A DNA stretch of 64,000 bases from Symbiodinium natans (lineage: Eukaryota; Sar; Dinophyceae; Suessiales; Symbiodiniaceae). The notes below the pieces were generated by a model that saw nothing but the letters and a program-made list of their open reading frames with translations, was not told the DNA's origin and did no database searches. The stretch is from NCBI GenBank assembly GCA_905221605.1, contig CAJNDS010000580.1, positions 82,501-146,500 of the forward strand. The letters are read 5' to 3'. Below, piece after piece: positions 21,955 through 33,942 of this stretch; the first letter of the stretch is position 1; every line of letters begins with the position of its first letter. The position numbers and the translations under genes are program-made.

Positions 21955-24900
21955 ATGGGGAAGAGCAAGAAGCGCCAGTCGGGCAAGGACAAGAAACACC
22001 AGTCGCCGCACACGACGTGGAAGAAGAACTCCCGAGCGATGGCTCTCCTCTTAGTTTTTTTTTAATTTTTTCGGCGACTTTGGCTCTGCATGTTAAAATC
22101 AAGTTGATAAGGAACACCAGGAGTCCTTTCGCCAGAAAAAGAAGCAAGAGGAAGAGAACAAGAACAAGGCCATTCGACTGTAGACGTTCATACGAACTGG
22201 AGCATAGTATCTCTAACTGCAAGAATTTGTTTACATGAAGAGCAATATTACTATGCTAAGGAAATAGAGTTTTGTGCACTGCGCTGGAGGTGAAGTCTAT
22301 CATGAAGAAGACCCCGGAGCCTGCAAAGCAGATCCATTTCAAGGATGCGCCGAAGGCTGGCGTGAGCGATTAGAATGCTTAGTCGTAGTGTACGTTTCTC
22401 TAAGGTCATGATGGTGGACTCCTACAAGCACGAGAAACAGCTGTGGCTGTTCGCTTATTTTTTATGTTTAGACATGTTGAGACTTCCTGGAATGTCGGTA
22501 TGCTCGTCTAGATTTTCACGAGGCACCACAACGACTGGCGCAATCCGCTTGTTTTGTGCAATACTTGCGGGCTCCGCCAGCATTTCTGGCAGGGCCGCAT
22601 GGAGGCAGCGAAACAACCGCATCCGTATTGACAATGATGTTTTAAATTTTACGTTGTCATGAGGGAGCTCCGGGAAAGTGTCATTTTGCTCAGTGGAAGT
22701 CGCCAGCTCATTGCCGAATTAATCTTTTTACGCTGTTTTCATCTCTTAACGCTTGAAGTACCCCCCCCCCCGCAATGAGGTTCGTCTGCGGACAATGTCT
22801 TCTTCAGCCTGCATCGAAGCTTCACTCAACGCAGCCCGTCCTAATCAGATGTCTTAGTCATAAGAAGATTTTATCGCACCAGCGCAATCTAAGGTCGAGT
22901 AACCTGAGACGCTGATCGCAGAGCAGCAAGGCGATGCGGCGCCAAAAAAAAAGGCTAACCTTGCCTGAGTGCTGCGAATGCAACACTTGCGCTTCAATTC
23001 AGCAGTCTCGTCAGGCGCTTCTTGCTAGTATTTAAATTAAATTACAATTTAGTGATATATACATGAGGATAAAGAGACTTGCCGCAACATTTTCAGCTCA
23101 AGTTGCTTGTGTCAACTCAAGCAGACTCGCCGGGAGTGACTTGCTTAAATTTATGAGTGTACTTCTTTCTTTTAACATTCGGCCGATGTATACTTGATCG
23201 CGTTCACACCTTGGGGCAGACAACTGAACTGTGAAAGCGTACAGAAACATATTCATGTGCATGTTACATTTTTAAATGAGGCGCACCGAGAAGCACATGT
23301 GCCTCGGCAAAATTATATTTTTAGTTGCAAGGATGAATACATCATGCATTAACCTAAGGTCTTCGACGATGCGCTGGTCGAAAATGCGATGGTTGATGGA
23401 TGAAGATGAGCCTCCAAGCTTGACCTGTTCGTGTGGTTGCATTCGCTTGTCTAAAAGATCGTCAGGCTGGACGTTGACTTCGAGTCAAAGAACATATCAT
23501 CTTCTGCGAGCAGTTCCTTGCTAGACAACTCTACACAACAAGCTACAGCCAAAAAAATGAAGAAAACCAGGACGCGCGGTGCGTGTCCCTCGCTGGCGAG
23601 ACGACGTGTGACTTGACTTTAAGCAAATAAGTGCAAGGATCTGATCTCAAAGTCTGTGCTGAGGACGTCGGACGCCGTGATCACGCCCGCCGAATTTTTA
23701 AAGCAGCAGTTGAGCTAATTTTTGTCAAAATTCCGATAGGCAATAAGCCATTTCAGTAAGGCGCGCTGCCACTGGCCTGGCAGACGACTGCGAAGCAAAA
23801 GATCTGTGCTTGCCTCAGTACGGCCTGAACTATTTCATTTATATGTGTAAACTTTTCAAATAAGGAAATTCAAAGACGGACGTCGCCGTCGCGCAGTTAC
23901 GTGTCAGGAACTTACTACAAAAACTTAAACAAGAATATCACGATCCGTTTTTTTTAGGGCTAATCGGTCCTGACGGACGACTGACAAGGAGAGTGCTGGT
24001 TGAAAAAGTTGTGTTGAGTTTTGATTTCTCGTCATATATACTTATCCGTGCATGACAAGCAGGACGAACGTGGTGTTGAAGAAGATCCGTTTGGACGCTG
24101 GTCCTGAGGTCAACGACGAGCTGCACCCTAGACGAGAGTTTGCAGTGACATTTTTCTTTTCAAATGTGCGCTTAGACTTTAACGCCATGTCATGTTGGCG
24201 TATCTGCCAGGAAACCGGAAGATGAGTGTATGCAAACGCGGCGACTTCTCAACATGGAGTGGGGGTCTTAATTCTTGTACACAAACCATAACTAAATGTT
24301 TCTCCCAACATAATGCGGCGGCCGAGGATTGCAGGCATCCACCACTGGCGTCTTTTCCAGACACCTGTCTAGTATTTAGTTTAGAATAAGATACCCCTGC
24401 TGCCCCATTCATGCAGCTGTGCTCGTAGGTCAGCCTCTGTGACGCACCCGAGCATCCTCAAGCTCGTCGAGATGGAGTAAAGGCCTCAGTTCCTGTAAGA
24501 CCGCATGATAACATCACCGCACGCGCGTATATTGTCTAAGGTCTCGTGCAGCTGACCACTGCTCTGACATTGTCTGGACCTGGAGGTTGCAAGAACGTTA
24601 ATATTCTTAACATACATAAATATGTGACAATTATACATTTCTATAAGAAATTTTATCAAGCATATATGTCTTCAGGTCGACCGCTGCAACAAATCCAAAT
24701 ATCGACGATGAGATCTTCAGCCTTCCTCGCGGACAGCATCAGTGTGGCTTAGCTTGTATTATTATTTTATTTTCGTATCATTGATAAAATTAATATTTTT
24801 AGTAATACTAGTATTATTATAACTATTTGTCTTATTAAAATATAATCGAAAACAATGCATTACCATGACTGCAAGGAAGCCCATCGGGTTTTGCTTGAAG

Positions 24901-25484
24901 ATGGACAGTATCTTTACTTGGTGTTTCTGAGCTGCATCTAAGATTCGAATGTCTCTCTACAATCCTGCACGCTTCAATTTTTAAGGCGACACTTTGGCGA
25001 AGAATATAATTTTTCGGACCTTTACGACAAAGAAGACTGCAACGACAAAGGCTCATCGAGTTCTTGTTCTGTGTGAGTTCTTTTTCTTGCGCTAGGAATT
25101 TAAAGAGGCATGCTCATGGTCAAGATTGTCGCGATTCTCCTGGTACAAGGGCTTTGCGCGCAAAGGACTCGTCTGATGAGCAGACTTACGTGCGAATAAT
25201 ATTAAATTACATGTCATCGAGATTTGCATTGATGCGGAAAGGACGTAATTCGTACTACGTCCGAAACAATATTCCCAGGCGTCGACGTCGAGGCGGCATA
25301 AAATACTAGACCACACAGACTCATCATGAGTCCTTGCGTTTACGCAGATGCTGTGGTTCGCCCCGAGAAGAGAAACTTGGCATTCGTTGTTAATCCTGCG
25401 CGCAGCAAGAAGTTGAAACATAAAAGGATGATGATCTCCGACATACTCCCAGACCTTACACTTCGAATCCTGCAGCAAGGTTAA
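21955..25484 (+). CDS. Probable multi-exon gene, copy 1 (exons only partly resolved)
   Basis: No single long ORF, but a series of coding-like segments on the + strand is separated by AT-richer sequence with stops. The first starts at ATG 21955 (MGKSKKRQSGKDKKHQ); nearly all its codons end in G or C while the surroundings are only about 45% GC. Others lie near 22104-22180 (acidic/basic, EEENKNK), 22290-22370, 22400-22450, 22515-22630, 23468-23620, 23634-23709, 23760-23840, 23880-24010, 24060-24230, 24430-24535 and 25347-25484. Many follow an AG and precede a GT. The 22515-22630 segment reads WRNPLVLCNTCGLRQHFW, which resembles the second half of a GATA-type zinc finger; the first Cys pair was not found, so this is tentative. 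Function unknown. It could also be a decayed gene. Coordinates are the outer limits of the segments. Confidence 0.5.
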
Positions 25485-25779
25485 TGGTCTTCGTTGCAAG
25501 TGTAAAAAAGGTTCGACTTCAAATCTGAATCAGTGGAATTTACGATCCTGAAATAATAAGACGCGAAATCATCTGACAGGATGACGATGGGGAAGATCTT
25601 GACTGAGCGTGTTCAGCTTTCACATGAGAGATCGAGTAGATGATTTATGCTGCCGAGATGCGGTAGGGCCACAGGAAAGGTTGTTCGGGAAGCTAAGCAG
25701 CTATGTTAACGAGTATCCCGAAGCTTCTCAAGTCTCGTTTTTGTTAGTTTTTTTCTTTAGAGTTTAACGTTGCTTCTCG

Positions 25780-28563
25780 GATTGCCTGGTAATTCTAAAC
25801 CCTAGAGCATGAACTCTACATCTTAATCTTCAATACTAAAACCTAAACCCTAAACCCTAAGTCGAAATCTTTAAACCCAAAACATTGAAATGATACACCT
25901 TAGAGTCTCAATCATATAATTAAAGTCACGCAAGAATCGAGTGACTCAAAGCTCCCAAGTATCGTTTTTTTCTGGATGTTGTTTTTTCTTTAGGGTTTAG
26001 AGTTTTACGGTGCTTCTCAGACTGTCTGGAGATGAATGGCCCTTGCTGGATCTCAGACGTCGAGGCATTCAAGCATAGGTTCCTGGATGCCAGAGCTAAT
26101 TCTGCAGGATGTGGACAGTCAGATCTCTAGAGCGCGAGCCACTACCATCTACAGGAAGAAAAGGAGACAAGCACATCCAGAGATGCTGGACTCAGAGCTG
26201 CTCGCAGCATGTTAGTTTTCCAAGCACAGCTCTGAGCAAGAAAGCTGGAAGGCGTCTTAGATGAGGATCACGACCTTCAGGGTTAGGGGTTAAATATGAG
26301 AGTTCAAGGGGTCAGGGTTAAGGCTCAGAGTGTTTCAAGGCGGAGGGTTTAATGTTTTCGATTTAGGATTCGGAATTAAGGGTTTAAAGTTGAGGGTGCA
26401 AGGCTTAAAATCTAGGGAGTAGAAACTGACGAGGAATGTTAGACAGGTGGAGATGTATGATCAGCTCCGAGCTCGAGCTCAGTCTCAGGACTCTCTCCAT
26501 CTGTATCTTCATCTACGCGGGGAGTTTGTTTAGTAAAGTAAGGCCCTTGTGGGTTTAAGGTTCAGGGCTTAGAGTTCAAGGTTTACAGTTTAAAGTTTAG
26601 GGTTTAGGGTCTATGGCTTATGGTTTTGTGGATAAGGTCTCTCTGGAACCTCAACTGGCCGGGCGCAGATGAGCAGAGACCCTTTTTAAGCTGCATCATA
26701 GAAGGGGCTAAACCTAAAACCCAACAACCCGAACCTTTAACTATAAACCCTAAACCTTCACCCTAAACCTAAACCCGAAACCCTAAAACCTAAACCCTAT
26801 ACCCTAAACCATAAACTTAAAACCCTAAACCTTAAACCCTAAACCCTAAGCCATAAACCTTGTAGGTTAAAGCCTAAACCGTGCAGTTTGTTTTTGCCAT
26901 GTACAGCTTATCTGAAGCGCGAGCCATCACGACTTATCTTAGTAAAAGCGACACACATAAGCAGAAATGATGGACTCGCAGCTACTCGCAGCAAGTCAGT
27001 GTTTCAAGCAAAGCTATGAGCAAGGAAGTGAGAAGATGCATCGGACTACAGTCACGACCCTAGAGCTGAACGTTAAAAGTTCGGTTAACTGTTACAGGTT
27101 TCAAGGTTTAGGAGCAGATTTTAAAGATTAGGTTTAAGAAGTTAGGGTTCAGGGCTCAGAGTTTAAGGTTTCAGGTTCAGCACAAAGAAACGCTGAGGAA
27201 TGTTAAAGAGGTGGAGACGTATGAGCATTTCCGAGCACAAGCTGAGTTTAACGGCTCTCCTGATCTGTTTTTGTCTGCGCTAGGAGTGTGTCTACTAAAG
27301 TGAGGCCCTTGTGAGTTTGGGGTTTTGGGCTTAGTAAATCCTGCAGGAAGTAGTGGCTTTGTGTTTCAATGCGGACAATCAGATGACAATCAGATCTCTA
27401 GAGCACGAGCCAGTATCGTCTAGAACAAGAAAAGGCGACAAGAACATGCAGAGATGCTGGACTCTCAGCTACTCGCAGCATGTTAGTTTTGCAAGCACAG
27501 CCCGCAGCAAGGAAGCTGGGAGGCGTCTTAGATCAGGATCACGACCTTAAGGGTTAGGGTTGAAATATGAGAGTTCAAGGGATTAGGGTTAAGGCTCCGA
27601 GTGTTTCAAGGTGGAGGATTTAATGTTTTCGACTTAGGATTCAAAGTTAAGGGTTTAAAGTTCAGGGTGTTAGGCTTAAAATCTAGGGAGTAGAAACTGA
27701 TGAGGAATGTTAGACAGGTGTAGATGTATGAGCAGCTCCGAGCTCGAGCTCAGCTTATGACTTTCTTCATCTGTGTCTTCTTCTGCGCGGGGAGTTTTTG
27801 AAGTAAAGTAAGGCCCTTGTGGGTTTACGGTTTAGGGCTTAGAGTTCAAGGTTTAGGATTTAGAGGTTAAGGTTTAGGGTCTATGGCTTGTGGTTTAGTG
27901 AATAATGTCTCTCTGGAGCCTCAACTGGCCGGGCGCAGATGAGCAGAGACCCTTTTTAAGCTGCATCATAGAAGGGGCTAAACCTAAAACCCAACAACCC
28001 GAACCTTTAACTATAAACCCTAAGCCTATACCCTAAACCCGAAACTCTAAAATCTAAACCCTATCCCCTAAACCATAAACCTTAAACCTTAAACCCTAAA
28101 CCATAAACCTTGAAGGTTTAAACCTAAACCGTGCATTTGTTTCTGCAATGTACAGACTATCCGAAGCGCGAGCCATCATGACTTACCTTGATAAAAGCGA
28201 CACGCATAGGCAGAGATGATGGACTCGCAGGTACTCGCAGCACGCCTGTGTTTCAAGCACAGCCATGAGCAAGGAAGCGAGAAGATGCGTCGGATTACAG
28301 TCACGAGCCTAGGGGTGAAAGTTAAAAGTTAGGACTTCGCGAGTTTAAGGTTTACTTTTAAAGGTTTCAAGGTTAAGGGTCAAAAAATAAAGATTAGGTT
28401 TAAAGGGTTGAAGTTCAGGTTTCAAGGTTTAACGTTTCAGGTTTAGGGAGTAGAAAGCTGAGCTATACTTGAACAGATCGAGACATGTAGTGGACGCGTT
28501 CATTTAAGAGCATATATATTCCTATATTTATCGCGTTTGGCTTTGTTTATTTAAGAGGGCTTA
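25780..28563 (+). repeat. ~1.27-kb higher-order repeat, copy 1
   Basis: Two large units (from about 26121 and 27392, offset about 1271) share AGATCTCTAGAGC, GAGATGCTGGACTC and CGGGGAGTTT landmarks with TTTAGGG-like and CCCTAAA-like patches. Within each unit a diverged half-unit (about 26908 and 28158, both with GAAGCGCGAGCCATCA) repeats the theme. The tract is cut off by the assembly gap. No credible gene. Confidence 0.85.
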
Positions 28564-28663
28564 NNNNNNNNNNNNNNNNNNNNNNNNNNNNNNNNNNNNN
28601 NNNNNNNNNNNNNNNNNNNNNNNNNNNNNNNNNNNNNNNNNNNNNNNNNNNNNNNNNNNNNNN
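28564..28663. other. Assembly gap of exactly 100 N
   Basis: One hundred N, the usual placeholder for a join of unknown length. It lies exactly between the end of repeat copy 1 and the start of repeat copy 2. Confidence 0.99.
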
Positions 28664-30500
28664 CGGGCCCGCGAATTTAAATAATTTAAGTCGGGATTTA
28701 AATTATTTAAATTAGTTTCCGGGCCCACGAATGTAAATAATTTAAAGAATCTAAATAGATCCAGATTTTCTCCCAGCACAGACCATTTAACTAATTTAAA
28801 TAATTTAAATAATTTAAATAATTTAAATCGGGATTTGAATTATTTAAATTAGTTTGGAGGCCCGCGAATTTAAATAATTTAATTCGAGATTTAAATTATT
28901 TGAATTCGCGGGCCCGGAAACGAATTTAACTAATTTAAATACCGAATTAAATTATTTAAATTCGCGGGCCTCCAAACTAATTTAAATAATTCAAATCCCG
29001 ATTTAAATTATTTAAATTATTTAAATTATTTAAATTATTTAAATTAGTTAAATGGTCTGTGCTGGGAGAAAATCTGGATCTATTTAGATTCTTTAAACTA
29101 TTTAAATTCGCGGGCCCGGAAACTAATTTAAATAATTTAAATCCCGAATTAAATTATTTAAATTAGTTTCCGGGCCCGCGAATTTACATAATTTAATTCG
29201 GGATTTGAATTATTTAAATTAGTTTCCGGGCCCACGAATTTAAATAATTTAAAGAATCTAAATAGATCCAGATTTTCTCCCAGCACAGACCATTTAACTA
29301 ATTTAAATAATTTAAATAATTTAAATAATTTAAATAATCTAAATCAGGATTTGAATTATTTAAATTAGTTTGGAGGCCCGCGAATTTAAATAATTTAATT
29401 CGAGATTTGAATTATTTAAATTCGCGGGCCCGGAAACGAATTTAACTAATTTAAATACCGAATTAAATTATATAAATTCGCGGGCCTCCAAACTAGTTTA
29501 AATAATTCAAATCCTGATTTAAGTTATTTAAATTATTTAAATTATTTAAATTAGTTAAATGGTCTGTGCTGGGAGAAAATCTGGATCTATTTAGATTCTT
29601 TAAATTATTTAAATTCGCGGGCCCGGAAACTAATTTAAATAATTTAAATCCCGAATTAATTTATTTAAATTAGTTTCCGGGCCCGCGAATTTAAATAATT
29701 TATTTCGAGATTTAAATTACTTAAATTCGCGGGCCCGGAAACTAATTTAACTAATTTAAATACAGAATTAAATTATTTAAATTCGCGGGCCTCCAAACTA
29801 ATTTAAATAATTCAAATCCCGATTTAAATTATTTAAATTATTTAAATTAGTTAAATGGTCTGTGCTGGGAGAAAATCTGGATCTATTTAGATTCTTTAAA
29901 TTATTTAAATTCGCGGGCCCGGAAACTAATTTAAATAATTTAAATCCCGAATTAAATTATTTAAATTAGTTTTGAGGCCCGCGAATTTAAATAATTTAAT
30001 TCGAGATTTAAATTATTCAAATTCGCGGGCCCGGAAACTAATTTAACTAATTTAAATACAGAATTAAATTATTTAAATTCCCGGGCCTCGAAACTAATTT
30101 AAATAATTCAAATCAGGATTTAAATTATTTAAATTATTTAAATTATTTAAATTATCTAAATGGTCTGGGTTCGGAGAAAGCCTCATTCGATTTGAATTAT
30201 TTACATTATTTAAATTATTTAAGTTCACGAGCTCGGAAAAAATTTAAATAATTTAAATCGCGATTTGAATTATTTAAATTAGTTTTGAGGCCCGCGAATT
30301 TACATAATTTAATTCGGGATTTAAATTATTTAAATTAGTTTCGAGGCGCGTGAATTTAAATAAATTAAAGAATTTAAATAGGTCGAGAATTTCTCCTAGC
30401 CGAAACCATTTAAATAATTTAAAAAATTCACAAACTCAAATAATTTAAATAATTCAAATATCTTAAATCATTTAAATCTGGATTTGAATTATTTAGACTC
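28664..30500. repeat. AT-rich inverted-module block, copy 2 (truncated at left by gap)
   Basis: Same module order as about 16680-18500, colinear at an offset of about 11.97-11.99 kb: marker modules at 28724-28790, 29050, 29230-29293, 29558 and 29858. Small indels and substitutions separate the copies. Confidence 0.92.
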
Positions 30501-30589
30501 TTTAGGGTTAGTAGCTTAAAACCCTATAGGGACCGGAAGGTATAATGATTTGAACTCTACAGCGCGCTTTTTTACATTAATATTAAAAT

Positions 30590-30849
30590 AAAGTCTGGCG
30601 TCAGGTATGGTGGCTTTTGATTCTCACCATCGAATGCGCGGAGCCTACAGTGAATGCAGTGTTAACTCAACTCGGAGTACTGTTTTCGGTCTCCGGGAAA
30701 GCGGGGTACTGTTTTCGGTCCCTGAACACGGTGGTACTGCTTTCGGTCCACCGTCTCCCCCTCTCTTGTTTGTGTATTGTTATCTCGCCAACTGCACACT
30801 AAACAGCACAGACGACATGGTGGTACTGTTATCGGTCCACCGTGTTTGT
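30590..30849 (+). repeat. GTACTGTTTTCGGTC motif cluster, copy 2
   Basis: Identical in all bases I compared to 18601-18860, offset 11989. Confidence 0.85.
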
Positions 30850-31038
30850 GCTTAAACTATTACAACAACATGAAACATATCATATTCTTTTTACATGTGC
30901 TGTAACTTCTAGGACATACATATGGCCGCATGCCAGTATTGATTGCTTGTAATAGGGCCGCGGCCCGCACACGCGACATACCCCATTACGGAGGCTATGC
31001 ATCAACGGCCGGGGTTTTGCGACAGACGTGTTTGTTGT

Positions 31039-32985
31039 TGTCTGCAGGTTCCAAGTCTTGCTTATCCGGGTGTAAGTGTTCTTAAGTTTCAAAAAGCAAA
31101 TATATATGTAACACTGAATTTTAAACCCCCGCTAAACCCTTAAAGGCCGCGTATGTGGGGTGGTTCTAAGTCTTGCTTATCGGGGGGTAGATGTTCTTAA
31201 GTTTCAGGAACAAATATGTATGTAAGACCGAATTTTAAACCCTCTTAAACCCTTAAAGGCTGCGTATGTGGGGTGGTGCTAAGTCTTGCTTATCGGGGGG
31301 GAAGTGTTCGTCAGTTTCAAGAAGCAAATATATATGTAACACCGAATTTTAAACCCGCTTAAACCCTTAAAGGCTGCGTATGTGGGGTGGTCCCAAGTCT
31401 TGCTTATCGGGGGGTAGGTGTTCGTAAGTTTCAAGAAGCAAATATATATGTAACACTGAATTTTGAACCCCTTAAACCCTTAAAGGCTGCGTACGTGGGG
31501 TGGTTTTAAGTCCTGCTTATCGAGGTGGTAAGTGTTCGTAAGTTTCAACAAGCAAATTGTAAACCCCCTTAAACCCTTAAAGGCTGCGTATGTGGGGTGG
31601 TGCTAAGTCTTGCTTATCGGGGGGGAAGTGTTCGTAAGTTTCAAGAAGCAAATATATATGTAACACCGAATTTTAAACCCCCTTAAACCCTTAAAGGCGG
31701 CGTATGTGGGGTAGTTCCAAGTCTTGCTTATCGGGGGGGAAGTGTTCCTCAGTTTCAAGAAGCAAATATATATGTAACACCGAATTTTACACCCCCTTAA
31801 ACCCTTAAAGGCGGCGTATGCGGGGTGGTTCTAAGTCTTGCTTATCGAGGGGTACGTGTTCGTCAGTTTCAAGAAGCAAATGTATATGTAACGCTCAATT
31901 TTATACCCCCTGAAACCCTTAAAGGCTGCGTATGTGGGGTGGTTCTAAGTCTTGCTTATCGGGGGGTAAGTGTTCGTCAGTTTCAAGAAGCAAATATATA
32001 TGTAACACCGAATTTTAAACCCCCTTAAACCCTTAAAGGCGGCGTATGTGGGGTGGTTCCAAGTCTTGCTTATCGGGGGGTAGGTGTTCGTAAGTTTCAA
32101 GAAGCAAATATATATGTAACACTGAATTTTGAACCCCCTTAAACCCTTAAAGGCTGCGTATGTGGGGTGGTTCTAAGTCCTGCTTATCGAGGTGGTAAGT
32201 GTTCGTAAGTTTTAACAAGCAAATTGTAAACCCCCTTAAACCCTTAAAGGCTGCGTATGTGGGCTGGTGCTAAGTCTTGCTTATCGGGGGGGAAGTGTTC
32301 CTCAGTTTCAAGAAGCAAATATATGTAACACCGAATTTTAAACCCCCCTTAAACCCTTACAGGCGGCGTATGTGGGGTTCCAAGTCTTGCTTATCGGGGG
32401 GTAGGTGTTCGTAAGTTTCAAGAAGCAAATATATATATGTAACACTGAATTTTGAACCCCCTTAAACCCTTAGAGGCTGCGTATGTGGGGTGGTGTTCTC
32501 AGTCCTGCTTGTCGAGGTGGTAAGTGTTAGTAAGTTTCAACAAGCAAATTGTAAACCCCCTTAAACCTTTAAAGACTGCGTATGTGGGGTGGTTCTAAGT
32601 TTTGCTTATCGGGAGCTAAGTGTCCGTAAGTTTCAAGAAGCAAATATCTATGTAACACCGAATTTTAAACCCCCCTTAAACCCTTAAAGGCTGCGTATGC
32701 GGGGTGGTTCTACGTCTTGCTTATCGAGGGGTAAATATTCGTCAGTTTCAAGAAGCAAATATATATGTAACGCTCAATTTTATACCCCCTGAAACCCTTA
32801 AAGGCTGCGTATGTGGGGTGGTTCTAAGTCTTGCTTATCGGGGGATAAGTGTTCGTGAGTTTCAAGAAGCAAATGTATATGTAACCCTGAATTTTAGACC
32901 CTCTTAAACCCTTAAAGGCTGCGTATGTGGGGTGGTTCTAGGTCTTGCTTACCGGGGTGTAAGTGTTCGTAAATTTCAAGAAGCT
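31039..32985 (+). repeat. ~114-bp satellite, copy 2
   Basis: Same unit order as 19050-20995. Differences include loss or gain of an AT dinucleotide in the ATATAT part, and a unit near 32370 missing part of GTATGTGGGGTGGT. Confidence 0.93.
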
Positions 32986-33942
32986 GTGAGGGTTCCAGGT
33001 CTTGCTTGTCGCGGCCAGCCCCACTAGGTCCTCAACAGGGGAACTTTCTAGGCTTTCGGCAAGACACCCCCGAAGCCTGAAACCCGAAATTCCCCAACAT
33101 CTGTGTTAAAGCAAGCGATATACCTTAAACGTATGTACTTAAGGTCCTAGATTTTTTTTTGCTTTATGATACTTAAAGAACCCCATACAATAAGAGCGCG
33201 CAACATGACGCATTCCATGTTGTGGAGTGTATAAATGCCTTTTGTCTATGGGCAAAAAAATGACACATGTCAGGCCCTGAACTGCGTCATCTTCTTCGTG
33301 AAAGACGAAGCATGACAGGACACATCTCAAGTCCTGACTATGTCATTGTTGTCCAGTAGAGGGCGACGCATAACAAATGAAGTCCAAAAAGATTGGCCCA
33401 GAGAATTTTACGGCTATTATGGTGTTGTCCGCTGGGATAAATGTTGGAACAAGAATTATCAGGGAGGTTTCAGGGACCACGACTAGTTTCATGGTTGTTA
33501 TGGTTCTTAAGGTTACTAATCCCATTGTGTTTTTGTTAGTTCGTTTTTCAGCTTCAGGCTAGATGGCGAAGAGTAAAGAACAAGAAACCCTGAAAACATT
33601 TAGGGTGCGGTTGCAGCCATAACTTTCTTGACTTGACGAGGACAATGCTGGCTTTTGTGACTTCAAGTGCAGTACTGAACAATGGATTTAAGGTTTGAGA
33701 TTTGAGAGTACGGTTCTTAGACGGACAAGGCTTCGACAATTGCGGGCTTTGGGTATTGGAGTTCAGACGCTGGCGTTAGCGAGTGCACCATCTCGTCATG
33801 CTTCGACTGCATCAAGCCTTTGCTCAAGTTGTACGTCTTTTCTTCAGCGTTCTTGCGTTGTACCTCGCAGGCCAGCCTTTGCAGATTGCAGATTGAGCAT
33901 CTGCAAGAAATTTATTTCTTTCGTTATAAATATTCAGGCGTC

